A stretch of 32,182 bases of DNA from Anabaena sp. FACHB-1237 (GTDB taxonomy: Bacteria; Cyanobacteriota; Cyanobacteriia; Cyanobacteriales; Nostocaceae), in assembly GCF_014696225.1 (NCBI RefSeq), contig NZ_JACJPV010000045.1, forward strand, positions 1 to 32,182. The letters run 5' to 3'. This document shows, piece after piece, positions 15,731-22,641 of this stretch (positions are counted from its first letter, which is position 1; every line of letters starts with the position of its first letter). The translations under genes and the position numbers were made by a program. The notes below the pieces were generated by a model. It did no database searches, had not been told where the DNA came from, and saw only the letters and a list, made by a program, of their open reading frames with translations.

Positions 15731-17269
15731 ATGCGTGAATGTGAATATATTAAACATACATCCATTAATCATAGAAAAGATTATGGCCAATATTTTACAC
15801 CATCATTAGTATCTCAGATTATGGTGCAATGGATCTTAAGATATGATCCTCAAAATATTTTAGATCCTGCTTTCGGTTTGGGCACTTTTTATGATCAAGT
15901 AATTAAACATCACCAAAATCAAGAATATCAATTTATTGCTTATGAAATTGATAAAAATATTATTGATTATCTGAATATTAATAATCCAAAACCACATTTA
16001 ACCATTCATAATTGTGATTATTTGGAAACTAATGTGGGTAAATTTGATGCGATTATTTGTAATCCTCCCTATATGAGATTTCAGAAGTTTTTAACCAGAC
16101 ATGATGTATTACCAAAAATAGAACAACAAATAGGTAAAAAACTTGTAGGGTATGCTAATATTTCATCGGTTTTTCTCATCAAAGCACTTAGTGAACTTAA
16201 TGATGATGGTAGTTTAGCATTTATTATGCCCTTTGAGTTTTTTAATACTGGTTATGGTAAGGAAATAAAGCAAAGTTTAGTAGAAAACAATTTATTAAAA
16301 CAAATAATCATTTTCTCTAATGAAAAAGAAATATTTCCTGATGCAACTACCACAGTGTGTATCTTACTTTGTCACAAAGATGGGAAAAAAGCACCAATAA
16401 AAATCACTCAAATTAAATCAAATACAGAACTTGAACAAATATCAGATATTAGTAATTACTACCATCAACAAATAGATTCATCAAACTTGCCTTATAATAA
16501 AAAATGGACTCCAATTTTATTATCGTTATTTTCTGATCAATTTATTCCTCAATATTTTGTTAAATTATCAGTTTATGGAACATTTACCAGAGGTATTGCT
16601 ACTGGTGCGAATGAATTTTTTGCACTCACAAAAACCAAAATTAACACATATCAATTAGATGATCAGAATATTTGTAAATGTATTACAAAAAGTCCTCAAA
16701 TATCTCGCCCAGTATTTACAGAATATCATTTTAAGATGTTATTTGATGCAGATAAACCTGTTTATTGTTTAGATGTAAAAAATGATGAACATCAAGGAAT
16801 ACGCGAATATATTGCTTTGGGAGAAAAACTAGCATATCATCAAAGATATCTTACTAAAGTCAGAAATCCTTGGTATAAGTTAGAATATCGTCAACCTGCT
16901 CCCATTTTATTTGGTGTGTTTAGTAGAGGAAGATTGAAAGTAATTAGAAATTTAACAACGGCAATTAATTTTACTTGTTATCATGGTTTTTATCCAAATA
17001 TGTTTGGTAAAAATTTTCTGGATAATTTATTTGTTTATTTATTGAGTGATATTGGCCAGGAAATTATTAAATCTAATAAAAGAAGTTATGGAAATAATTT
17101 AGATAAGTTTGAACCTGGAGATTTAAACGACTGTTTTTGTCCTAACCAATATCAGTTAGCATTGATGGATAATATGGAAGTTGAGAAGATAATTAAGACT
17201 GCTAATATTGATGAGGAGTTAGCAGTTAAAATGAGTAATGATTTAGTTGATAAGCTGTTGTGCTTTTGA
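15731..17269 (+). CDS. Gamma-class adenine DNA methyltransferase (type II style)
   Basis: SAM-dependent N6-adenine DNA methyltransferase. Motif X appears as GQYFTP (19-24), motif I as ILDPAFGLGTF (43-53), an acidic YEID (71-74), and catalytic motif IV as NPPYMRF (111-117). This X-I-IV order defines the gamma class. The C-terminal half is a target-recognition region. At 512 aa it resembles single-chain type II modification enzymes such as M.HincII or M.PaeR7I rather than short TaqI-type ones; the exact specificity is unknown. No intact nuclease follows: the next sequence is a decayed gene with an in-frame stop. It may thus be a surviving solitary methylase. The last 29 bases spanning its stop codon are repeated at 18424-18452. 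Confidence 0.88.
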   Translation: MRECEYIKHTSINHRKDYGQYFTPSLVSQIMVQWILRYDPQNILDPAFGLGTFYDQVIKHHQNQEYQFIAYEIDKNIIDYLNINNPKPHLTIHNCDYLETNVGKFDAIICNPPYMRFQKFLTRHDVLPKIEQQIGKKLVGYANISSVFLIKALSELNDDGSLAFIMPFEFFNTGYGKEIKQSLVENNLLKQIIIFSNEKEIFPDATTTVCILLCHKDGKKAPIKITQIKSNTELEQISDISNYYHQQIDSSNLPYNKKWTPILLSLFSDQFIPQYFVKLSVYGTFTRGIATGANEFFALTKTKINTYQLDDQNICKCITKSPQISRPVFTEYHFKMLFDADKPVYCLDVKNDEHQGIREYIALGEKLAYHQRYLTKVRNPWYKLEYRQPAPILFGVFSRGRLKVIRNLTTAINFTCYHGFYPNMFGKNFLDNLFVYLLSDIGQEIIKSNKRSYGNNLDKFEPGDLNDCFCPNQYQLALMDNMEVEKIIKTANIDEELAVKMSNDLVDKLLCF

Positions 17270-17307
17270 TTTGGATATGATATTGAGGTTGACGCACAGT
17301 TTGTTTG

Positions 17308-17535
17308 GATCAATGTGCACCAGCAATGTTAGCAGCACAGTTATTTAATGAACAAGAAGATAATGACATAAAAACAATTTATGGTACAGTGAAAACGGGA
17401 GATATTTGCAAGTTTTTAAAGTTAGAATGAACAGAGATATTTATTGATTTGAACAATTATTATATTAAGGAGTTAAATAAGATTTTAGGTATTTATAAAA
17501 AGATCCCGGACTTCTTTAAGAAGTCCGGGATCTGA
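17308..17535 (+). pseudogene. C-terminal remnant of a cyanobacterial protein of unknown function
   Basis: One frame reads QCAPAMLAAQLFNEQEDND, then IKTIYGTVKTGDICKFLKLE, a TGA stop (17428-17430) where a Gly codon would be expected, and then TEIFIDLNNYYIKELNKILGI. This pattern is common at the C-terminus of a large family of Nostoc proteins of about 200 aa linked to no clear function. No start and no N-terminal part are present. The frame runs into palindrome copy D and stops just after it, so the element has been added at the decayed 3' end. Confidence 0.7.
17501..17533. repeat. 33-bp palindrome, copy D
   Basis: AGATCCCGGACTTCTT with its complementary arm. It ends 6 bp beyond the stop of the minus-strand DUF29 gene. 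Confidence 0.92.
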
Positions 17536-17538
17536 TAA

Positions 17539-17988
17539 TTATTCCCAAAAATCCACATTTAGCATTGCATCAATATCACAACTAAATGGCCATTGATCAG
17601 GAAATTCACACTGTGGATAACTTATAGATACAATTTTGAGAGTATCCGCATAAACTTCATCAAATACTGCGCTAAAATAGGGTTTGAGACTTGGTGAATC
17701 TTTGAGTAATTTTCTAATTCGAATCCGTTGTTTATTAATAGATTCTACCCAACCACGATAACAGTCAGGCATATTTACATATTTTCGCTTGAGAATATGC
17801 TCTAAAAGTTCTGCAAGTCTACTTTCTAATTCACGTTTATCTGAACGTCCCAAACTGTCTATCTCCTCAATTAAATTATCAAAATCTAAACCGTCAATAT
17901 CCCTATTACGTAATTTGTTGACTATATCTTCTATCCAGAGTAAATAATCTTGATCGTATAAAGATACTTCTGTTTGTACCTGTGTCAT
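17539..17988 (-). CDS. DUF29 domain-containing protein
   Basis: A 149-aa protein of a family (PF01724) that is abundant in cyanobacteria, often in many copies per genome and often near mobile DNA. The hallmark start is LYDQDYLLWIEDIVNKLRNRDIDGLDFDNLIEEIDSLGRSDKRELESRL (about 10-58), followed by a helical stretch LLEHILKRKY and GWVESINKQRIRIRKLL. No enzymatic motif or membrane helix is visible and function is unknown. It stands alone between a decayed gene and repeat debris. Confidence 0.92.
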   Translation of the reverse strand: MTQVQTEVSLYDQDYLLWIEDIVNKLRNRDIDGLDFDNLIEEIDSLGRSDKRELESRLAELLEHILKRKYVNMPDCYRGWVESINKQRIRIRKLLKDSPSLKPYFSAVFDEVYADTLKIVSISYPQCEFPDQWPFSCDIDAMLNVDFWE

Positions 17989-18395
17989 TTTTTTGTGTCC
18001 TAATTTGCTACTTAATTAAAACTCAATATCAATAATATCAGAAAACCAATCATTATCAATTAACTTTAAAGTTTGCATCTATCTTCTTTAAAATCACAGT
18101 TATTTTTAATTTGTTGAAAATTTACATCACTAAATATATGAGAAACATTACTCATTTTCTTGTCATTGAAAAAATTGTGATTTTGCAGTTAAAATGTATT
18201 TTTAGATTTCGATTTTACTCTATCTCCTTGAGGTGCAACTTTACTAATTACGGAAGTAATGACGTTAGGTTGTATCATATTAATTACCAATTTTTACAGA
18301 ATAGTTACAATTTTTAATACTGTATGAATGGAAAATTACATACAAGTATTTTTAGGTAAATGTAGCATATTTTTTAATTTTACGCAAAATATGTC

Positions 18396-18426
18396 AGATC
18401 CCGGACTTCTTTAAGAAGTCAGGGAT
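18396..18426. repeat. Palindrome copy E, degenerate right arm
   Basis: The left arm AGATCCCGGACTTCTT is intact, but the right arm has CAGGGAT instead of CCGGGATCT. It is the only copy not close to a gene 3' end or start, and the only one with broken pairing. Confidence 0.85.
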
Positions 18427-18452
18427 AAGCTGTTGTGCTTTTAATTTGGATA
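18424..18452 (+). repeat. Duplicate of the 3' end of the gamma-class methylase gene
   Basis: Matches 17249-17277 at 28 of 29 positions; both contain GATAAGCTGTTGTGCTTTT. The original spans the methylase stop codon. The copy is fused directly to the broken arm of palindrome E. Confidence 0.85.
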
Positions 18453-18457
18453 ATAGA

Positions 18458-18480
18458 TGCAAGATGCTTGCACTACAGTA
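18458..18480 (+). repeat. GCAAGATGCTTGC dispersed repeat
   Basis: GCAAGATGCTTGCACTACAG here matches the reverse complement of part of 31684-31710 with two differences over 22 bases. The 72-bp repeats share the related core GCAAGATGCCTGTGTTACA. Confidence 0.6.
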
Positions 18481-18516
18481 ATTTTAGGTTTTTTAGTTAT
18501 ACAGTTTAGTTGCACA

Positions 18517-19425
18517 TCAGTTTATTGTGGATGGAATGTTTTGGGTTATTTCCAGATAAATATGTTCTAATCTCACAGGTTGACGAGAAATAGAGTCTAT
18601 TGTAATATCAGCAAATATATCAATAATTTCTTTTAACTCTAAAGATTCTGGTAAGAAAAAAGCTAGGTCACTACCATAATAACGATGGGTAAAACCATGT
18701 TTTTTAGCTAATAAAATGGCTTGTTTTTCTGCTTTAGTATTTATGATCACAATTTCTTGAGCGGGAATAATTTTTCGCAAGTTTTGTAAAGTTCCTTGGG
18801 CTAAAATTTGACCATTTTTTAAAATACCAATATGGTTACAAAGTCTTTCAGCTTCATCTAGTAAATGGGTAGTTAATAAAATAGTTAAACCTTGATTTTT
18901 CAGGTTTTTAATTAAGTCCCAAATTTCATATTTGGCTTCAATATCTAACCCTGTGGTTGGTTCATCTAAAATTACTAATTTTGGTTTATGTACTAAAGCA
19001 ACTGCAATATTTAAACGTCTTTGCATTCCTCCACTTAATGTTTCTACAGGACTTTTTGCGCGATCTAATAAGTTGACTGCTTGTAAAGTTTCTATAATTT
19101 GTTCTTGACGTTGACTACTATCTAAACCGTAAATATTAGCGAAAAAATTGAGATTTTCGGTACAGGATAATGTTTTATATAGTAGGTTTTCTTGAGGTGC
19201 AATACCTATTAATGGTTTAGTATATTCAGAAATAGGCTGATTATTTAAAGTAATGTACCCGCTATCAGCTTGGAGTAAATTACAAATAATATTAATAGTG
19301 GTGGTTTTTCCAGCACCATTAGCACCTAATAAACCGTATATTTCCCCACTGTCAATATTTAAGCTGAGGTTATTTAAGACTTTTCTTGTACCGTAGGTTT
19401 TATTGAGATTTTTGATTTTCAACAT
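18517..19425 (-). CDS. ABC-2 type exporter, ATP-binding subunit
   Basis: ATPase of a two-gene exporter of the DrrA/CcmA type. Counted from the ATG at 19425 (302 aa), it has Walker A GANGAGKT (34-41), signature LSGGM (130-134), Walker B LVILDE (150-155), then TTGLD and a switch His in TTHLLDEAE. The C-terminal 80 residues form the accessory domain usual for this class. A TTG 33 bp further upstream would add MYNNNITIINP, but the ATG gives the standard MLKIKNLNKTYG opening and is preferred. The permease gene lies upstream in the same orientation, separated by 98 bp holding palindrome copy F. Substrate unknown. Confidence 0.92.
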   Translation of the reverse strand: MLKIKNLNKTYGTRKVLNNLSLNIDSGEIYGLLGANGAGKTTTINIICNLLQADSGYITLNNQPISEYTKPLIGIAPQENLLYKTLSCTENLNFFANIYGLDSSQRQEQIIETLQAVNLLDRAKSPVETLSGGMQRRLNIAVALVHKPKLVILDEPTTGLDIEAKYEIWDLIKNLKNQGLTILLTTHLLDEAERLCNHIGILKNGQILAQGTLQNLRKIIPAQEIVIINTKAEKQAILLAKKHGFTHRYYGSDLAFFLPESLELKEIIDIFADITIDSISRQPVRLEHIYLEITQNIPSTIN

Positions 19426-19483
19426 AGGATTTATTATTGTTATATTGTTATTATACAATATCCAGACCCCCGAATTCTCACGC

Positions 19484-19516
19484 AGATCCCGGACTTCTTG
19501 AAGAAGTCCGGGATCT
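19484..19516. repeat. 33-bp palindrome, copy F
   Basis: Perfect 16-bp arms. It ends 8 bp beyond the stop of the permease gene and lies inside what should be a permease-ATPase operon, where it could lower or modulate read-through into the ATPase gene. Confidence 0.92.
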
Positions 19517-19523
19517 TAATACT

Positions 19524-20309
19524 TCATAATCTTCTTTCTACTATTAACATTCGTTTATACGATAACCAACCACAAATTATCATCACGATCGCAAAAATTA
19601 ATAAAAATCCTAAATGTGATTGAATGTCTACTATTTTATCTCCTTTTGCCCATACTCCTAGTAATGCTTCATTCATGTGATATATGGGATTATATTTAGC
19701 AATATTTAACAACTTTTCAGGAAATAATGAAGTTGGTAAAAACGCTCCTCCTAAAATTAATAATGGTACTCCAAAAGCTGCTACTAACGCATTAACATCT
19801 TCTATCCTTCTGGCTAATTGTGTTCCTAAGATAAATCCTAACCCAACATAGGCTATAATGCTCAAAAGAATAATCATTAAACCTAATATTATTGAACCTT
19901 TGAATGTACTTCCCCAAAAAGCTGTTATGGTGTAAACTAGTAATGTTTGACCTATACCAATGCTAGTATGAGCGAGGAATATTCCTAAAAAGTAAGATGT
20001 ACCACTTAATGGTGAAATAAACAATCTTTTTAATGTTTGTTGTTCCCTTTCTGCTACTACCGTCGCTACACTTCCTCCTAAACAACTAAAAAATAGTGCT
20101 GCTCCCACTAATGTAGATGGTGCTGCATTTTCTAAAGCTACTGTTAAGGTTAACTTTGCTCTTTCTGCTAAAATAAATCCATTGATAAATAATATGGATA
20201 TGGGAAAAATGCACCAAAAAATTAAACTGCGCCTGCGTCGTAACAGTTCGATTAAAATGCGTTGAGTCACTGCTGTGGCTTCTTGCCAATATTTCATTTT
20301 TAAGGACAT
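19524..20309 (-). CDS. ABC-2 type exporter, permease subunit
   Basis: Integral membrane permease of 261 aa with six hydrophobic segments (about 28-48, 62-85, 103-130, 137-163, 175-196 and 230-252). The ABC-2 features are the VAEREQQTLKRLFISPLSGTSYFLGIFLAHT block and the late LILGGAFLPTSLFPEKLLNIAKYNPIYHMNEALLG block. It pairs with the ATPase encoded downstream (18517-19425). ATG at 20309; an internal ATG at 20297 would shorten it by four residues. The gene contains no HIP1 octamer, though ACGATCGC occurs at 19586. Confidence 0.92.
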   Translation of the reverse strand: MSLKMKYWQEATAVTQRILIELLRRRRSLIFWCIFPISILFINGFILAERAKLTLTVALENAAPSTLVGAALFFSCLGGSVATVVAEREQQTLKRLFISPLSGTSYFLGIFLAHTSIGIGQTLLVYTITAFWGSTFKGSIILGLMIILLSIIAYVGLGFILGTQLARRIEDVNALVAAFGVPLLILGGAFLPTSLFPEKLLNIAKYNPIYHMNEALLGVWAKGDKIVDIQSHLGFLLIFAIVMIICGWLSYKRMLIVERRL

Positions 20310-20340
20310 CTTGACGAATTTTTAGAGATTTGATGTAAAC

Positions 20341-20488
20341 AGGACTTACGCAACTGGCACATTGGTAGGGTGTGGTTCGACAAGCTCACCAACCATGTCA
20401 TACAGTATAAATCATGTAAATAACCAAGTTGTTGGTATCTGACGCACCCACTCAACAGATTTTTTAGTGCGACGCTTGCGTAAGTCCT
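20341..20488. mobile_element. 148-bp MITE with 13-bp terminal inverted repeats
   Basis: AGGACTTACGCAA (20341-20353) is repeated inverted as TTGCGTAAGTCCT (20476-20488). The interior has no ORF. Target-site duplication is not clear from the flanks. The left end matches 179-198 base for base over 20 positions, so at least two members of this family touched the window. No transposase gene is present here. Confidence 0.8.
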
Positions 20489-20565
20489 AGTAAAATTTGA
20501 TTTTAACTGCTATAGTACTATAAATCATCTTGGGCAAATTTTGCAGTAATTTTCACTGGTTATCT

Positions 20566-22500
20566 ATGACTTTATTTCAATTATCTACCATTTCTCGACG
20601 CACTTTATTAAAATTATGTGGTATTGGTGTTGTGGTTGGATTAACAGGTTATTCACGGTTTAATAAACCTCAACCTACTATTTTTCAACTTGATACTTTA
20701 GAATTACCCAAAGTATTAAATAACATCAATAATCAGAAAACGGTAGTGGTAATTGGTGGAGGTTTAGCTGGTTTAGCTTGTAGTTATGAGTTGGTTAAAC
20801 GTGGTTTTAATGTCACTCTTTTAGAAAAATCTCCCCAATTGGGAGGAAAAATTGCTAGTTGGGAAATAGAAGCAGTGGGAGAAACTTTTAAAATGGAACA
20901 TGGGTTTCATGGTTTCTTTCCTCAATATTATAATTTGAAGAGTTTAGTGTCAGAATTAGCAATTGAAAATAATTTTAAGTCTTTAGATTTTTATTCCGTT
21001 GTTTATCGAGGTTCTCAATATCAACCGGAGGTTTTTCGTCCTAGTAATTCGGCTTTTCCTTGGAATATTGTAGATTTAGCGATCGCATCTCCAAATCGGT
21101 TAAAATGGGGTATTAACCTGACTAAACTTAAGCATTTACAAGTTTTTCAAGCTATCACAGGTTTTCAAAAAGATAAGAATTATCAAAGGTTTGATCATAT
21201 CTCTGTTGCTGACTGGGTAAAGTCAGAATTTCCCCAAGGTTTATATGATTTATATTTTCTACCTTTTGCTAAATCAAGTTTAAATGCACCTGATTTAATG
21301 AGTGTGGGGGAATTAATGCAGTTTTTCCATTTTTACTTTTTTGGTAATCCTGAAGGTTTAGCTTTTAATGGTACAACTGATGATATGGGAACAAGTTTAG
21401 TAACCCCTATTGCTAATGCTATTCAAGCAAATGGTAAAATTATCACTGATGTTAATGTGAGTGAAATTATCACGGAAAATGGGCAAATTTCAGGAATCAA
21501 ATATTATCTAGGAAGTCAACAACAAAATACTTCTTTTTCAGTGGTTAAAAATAACAATATTCAGGATCAAACTGGTGAATATTATGGTAGTGCGGATGAA
21601 GTTTTTGCCGTTTTACCTAATAATGAAGAAGCTATTTCTTTAACCTGTACTCATCAAGGATGTACTGTGAAAAAATCTGAGGATGGTAATTTTCATTGTC
21701 CTTGTCATGGTGCTATTTTTGATGCTGAGGGTAAAGTGGTTAAAGGTCCTGCAAAACGAGATTTACAAAGATTTAAAATCACAGGAAAACAAGATGATCA
21801 AATTTCTCTAGTGGGAAATGATCAAATAACTACAAAACCAGAAGTTATTAATGCAGATTATTATGTAATTGCTACGGATGTTCCGGGAGTTCAACAATTA
21901 TTTAAACGGATAACTGGGGAAATTGATGAAACTGTAAAATTACAAGTTGAAAATCTAAAAATAGCTGATCCTTTTGCAGTTTGTCGTTTTTGGTTTGATC
22001 AAGATTTTGATTGGCCACATAGCAATTTTACCTCCCTTTCAGGATATGAATTAACAGATAGTATTACTCTCTATCATCGTATTCAAACACAATTTATAGA
22101 ATGGTCACAAAAAACTGGAGGAAGTGTCATAGAATTACACGCATATTGTTATAAAGATCAACAATTTCCTACCCAGGAAGACTTATTAAATACTTTTGAA
22201 AAGGAACTTTATCAAATAGTACCAAAATTGCAACAAGCGAATATTTTACATCGGGAAATAGTCAACCAACATAATTTTTCTGGATATCCACCAAATAGTT
22301 ATAAAAATAGGCCAGAAAGTAGCAGTAATATTGCTAACTTATTTTTTGCTGGTGATTGGGTAAAAATGCCTTTTCCCTGTGGTTTAATGGAAAGAGCAGT
22401 AAGTAGTGGTTTAGTAGCAGCTAATGAGATTTTACATCAAGAAGGGTTACAAAGAAGACCTCTTTTAACTGTTAATCCTGAAGGTTTATTGAAGGTATAA
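20566..22500 (+). CDS. Tat-exported FAD oxidoreductase with embedded Rieske domain
   Basis: A 644-aa flavoprotein from the ATG at 20566 (a TTG at 20530 would add 12 unlikely residues). The N-terminus carries a twin-arginine motif, SRRTLLK, before a hydrophobic stretch, implying export of the folded protein. The dinucleotide motif VVVIGGGLAGLA is at about 60-71 with LLEK and GGK following, as in amine-oxidase/phytoene-desaturase-like enzymes. A Rieske [2Fe-2S] module is inserted mid-protein: CTHQGC and CPCHGAIF (about 361-383), with the disulfide cysteines of the cytochrome-bc type. The FAD fold resumes afterwards and ends with FFAGDWVKMPFPCGLMERAVSSG. It may act on carotenoids (CrtU/CruE-like), but that is a weak inference. 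Its stop lies in a 28-bp repeat. Confidence 0.85.
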   Translation: MTLFQLSTISRRTLLKLCGIGVVVGLTGYSRFNKPQPTIFQLDTLELPKVLNNINNQKTVVVIGGGLAGLACSYELVKRGFNVTLLEKSPQLGGKIASWEIEAVGETFKMEHGFHGFFPQYYNLKSLVSELAIENNFKSLDFYSVVYRGSQYQPEVFRPSNSAFPWNIVDLAIASPNRLKWGINLTKLKHLQVFQAITGFQKDKNYQRFDHISVADWVKSEFPQGLYDLYFLPFAKSSLNAPDLMSVGELMQFFHFYFFGNPEGLAFNGTTDDMGTSLVTPIANAIQANGKIITDVNVSEIITENGQISGIKYYLGSQQQNTSFSVVKNNNIQDQTGEYYGSADEVFAVLPNNEEAISLTCTHQGCTVKKSEDGNFHCPCHGAIFDAEGKVVKGPAKRDLQRFKITGKQDDQISLVGNDQITTKPEVINADYYVIATDVPGVQQLFKRITGEIDETVKLQVENLKIADPFAVCRFWFDQDFDWPHSNFTSLSGYELTDSITLYHRIQTQFIEWSQKTGGSVIELHAYCYKDQQFPTQEDLLNTFEKELYQIVPKLQQANILHREIVNQHNFSGYPPNSYKNRPESSSNIANLFFAGDWVKMPFPCGLMERAVSSGLVAANEILHQEGLQRRPLLTVNPEGLLKV

Positions 22501-22520
22501 TATGAGGGGAAAATAGGGAA
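22493..22520 (+). repeat. 28-bp direct repeat, left copy
   Basis: Matches 27043-27070 at 25 of 28 positions, both beginning AGGTATAATATGAGG. It overlaps the last codon and stop of the oxidoreductase gene. The two copies bracket the dynamin pair and the holA fragment. Confidence 0.75.
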
Positions 22521-22595
22521 TTGTCAAAGGCTAAGGCAGAACAATCTTACCAGGAATGTGGGAAAGCAGTTGAGTTTGTTTTGAGTGGGGAATTT

Positions 22596-22635
22596 TAGGG
22601 TGTCTACTGAAATATGTACAAAGTGAGACACCCTA
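22596..22635 (-). terminator. Hairpin after the dynamin operon
   Basis: TAGGGTGTCT (22596-22605) pairs with AGACACCCTA (22626-22635) over a 20-base loop, beginning 7 bp after the stop of the minus-strand GTPase gene, followed on that strand by an AAAATT tract rather than T-rich sequence. It may end or protect the operon transcript. Confidence 0.55.
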
Positions 22636-22641
22636 CAACAA

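Larger units (their letters stand above)
17989..18516. other. 528-bp intergenic region with debris and repeats
   Basis: No convincing gene. A 20-codon minus-strand ORF (18016-18078, MQTLKLIDNDWFSDIIDIEF) might be a remnant of a cyanobacterial protein. A 68-codon plus-strand frame at 18111-18317 lacks a ribosome binding site and looks random. The right side holds palindrome copy E, the duplicated methylase 3' end and a GCAAGATGCTTGC repeat (18458-18480). Confidence 0.5.

Noticed and set aside
18111..18317. 68-codon plus-strand ORF
   Set aside because: No ribosome binding site, odd composition and no recognised family; it lies in debris.
20530..20565. TTG start of the FAD/Rieske gene
   Set aside because: The extra 12 residues are unlike a Tat signal start; the ATG at 20566 places the SRRTLLK motif at the usual distance.
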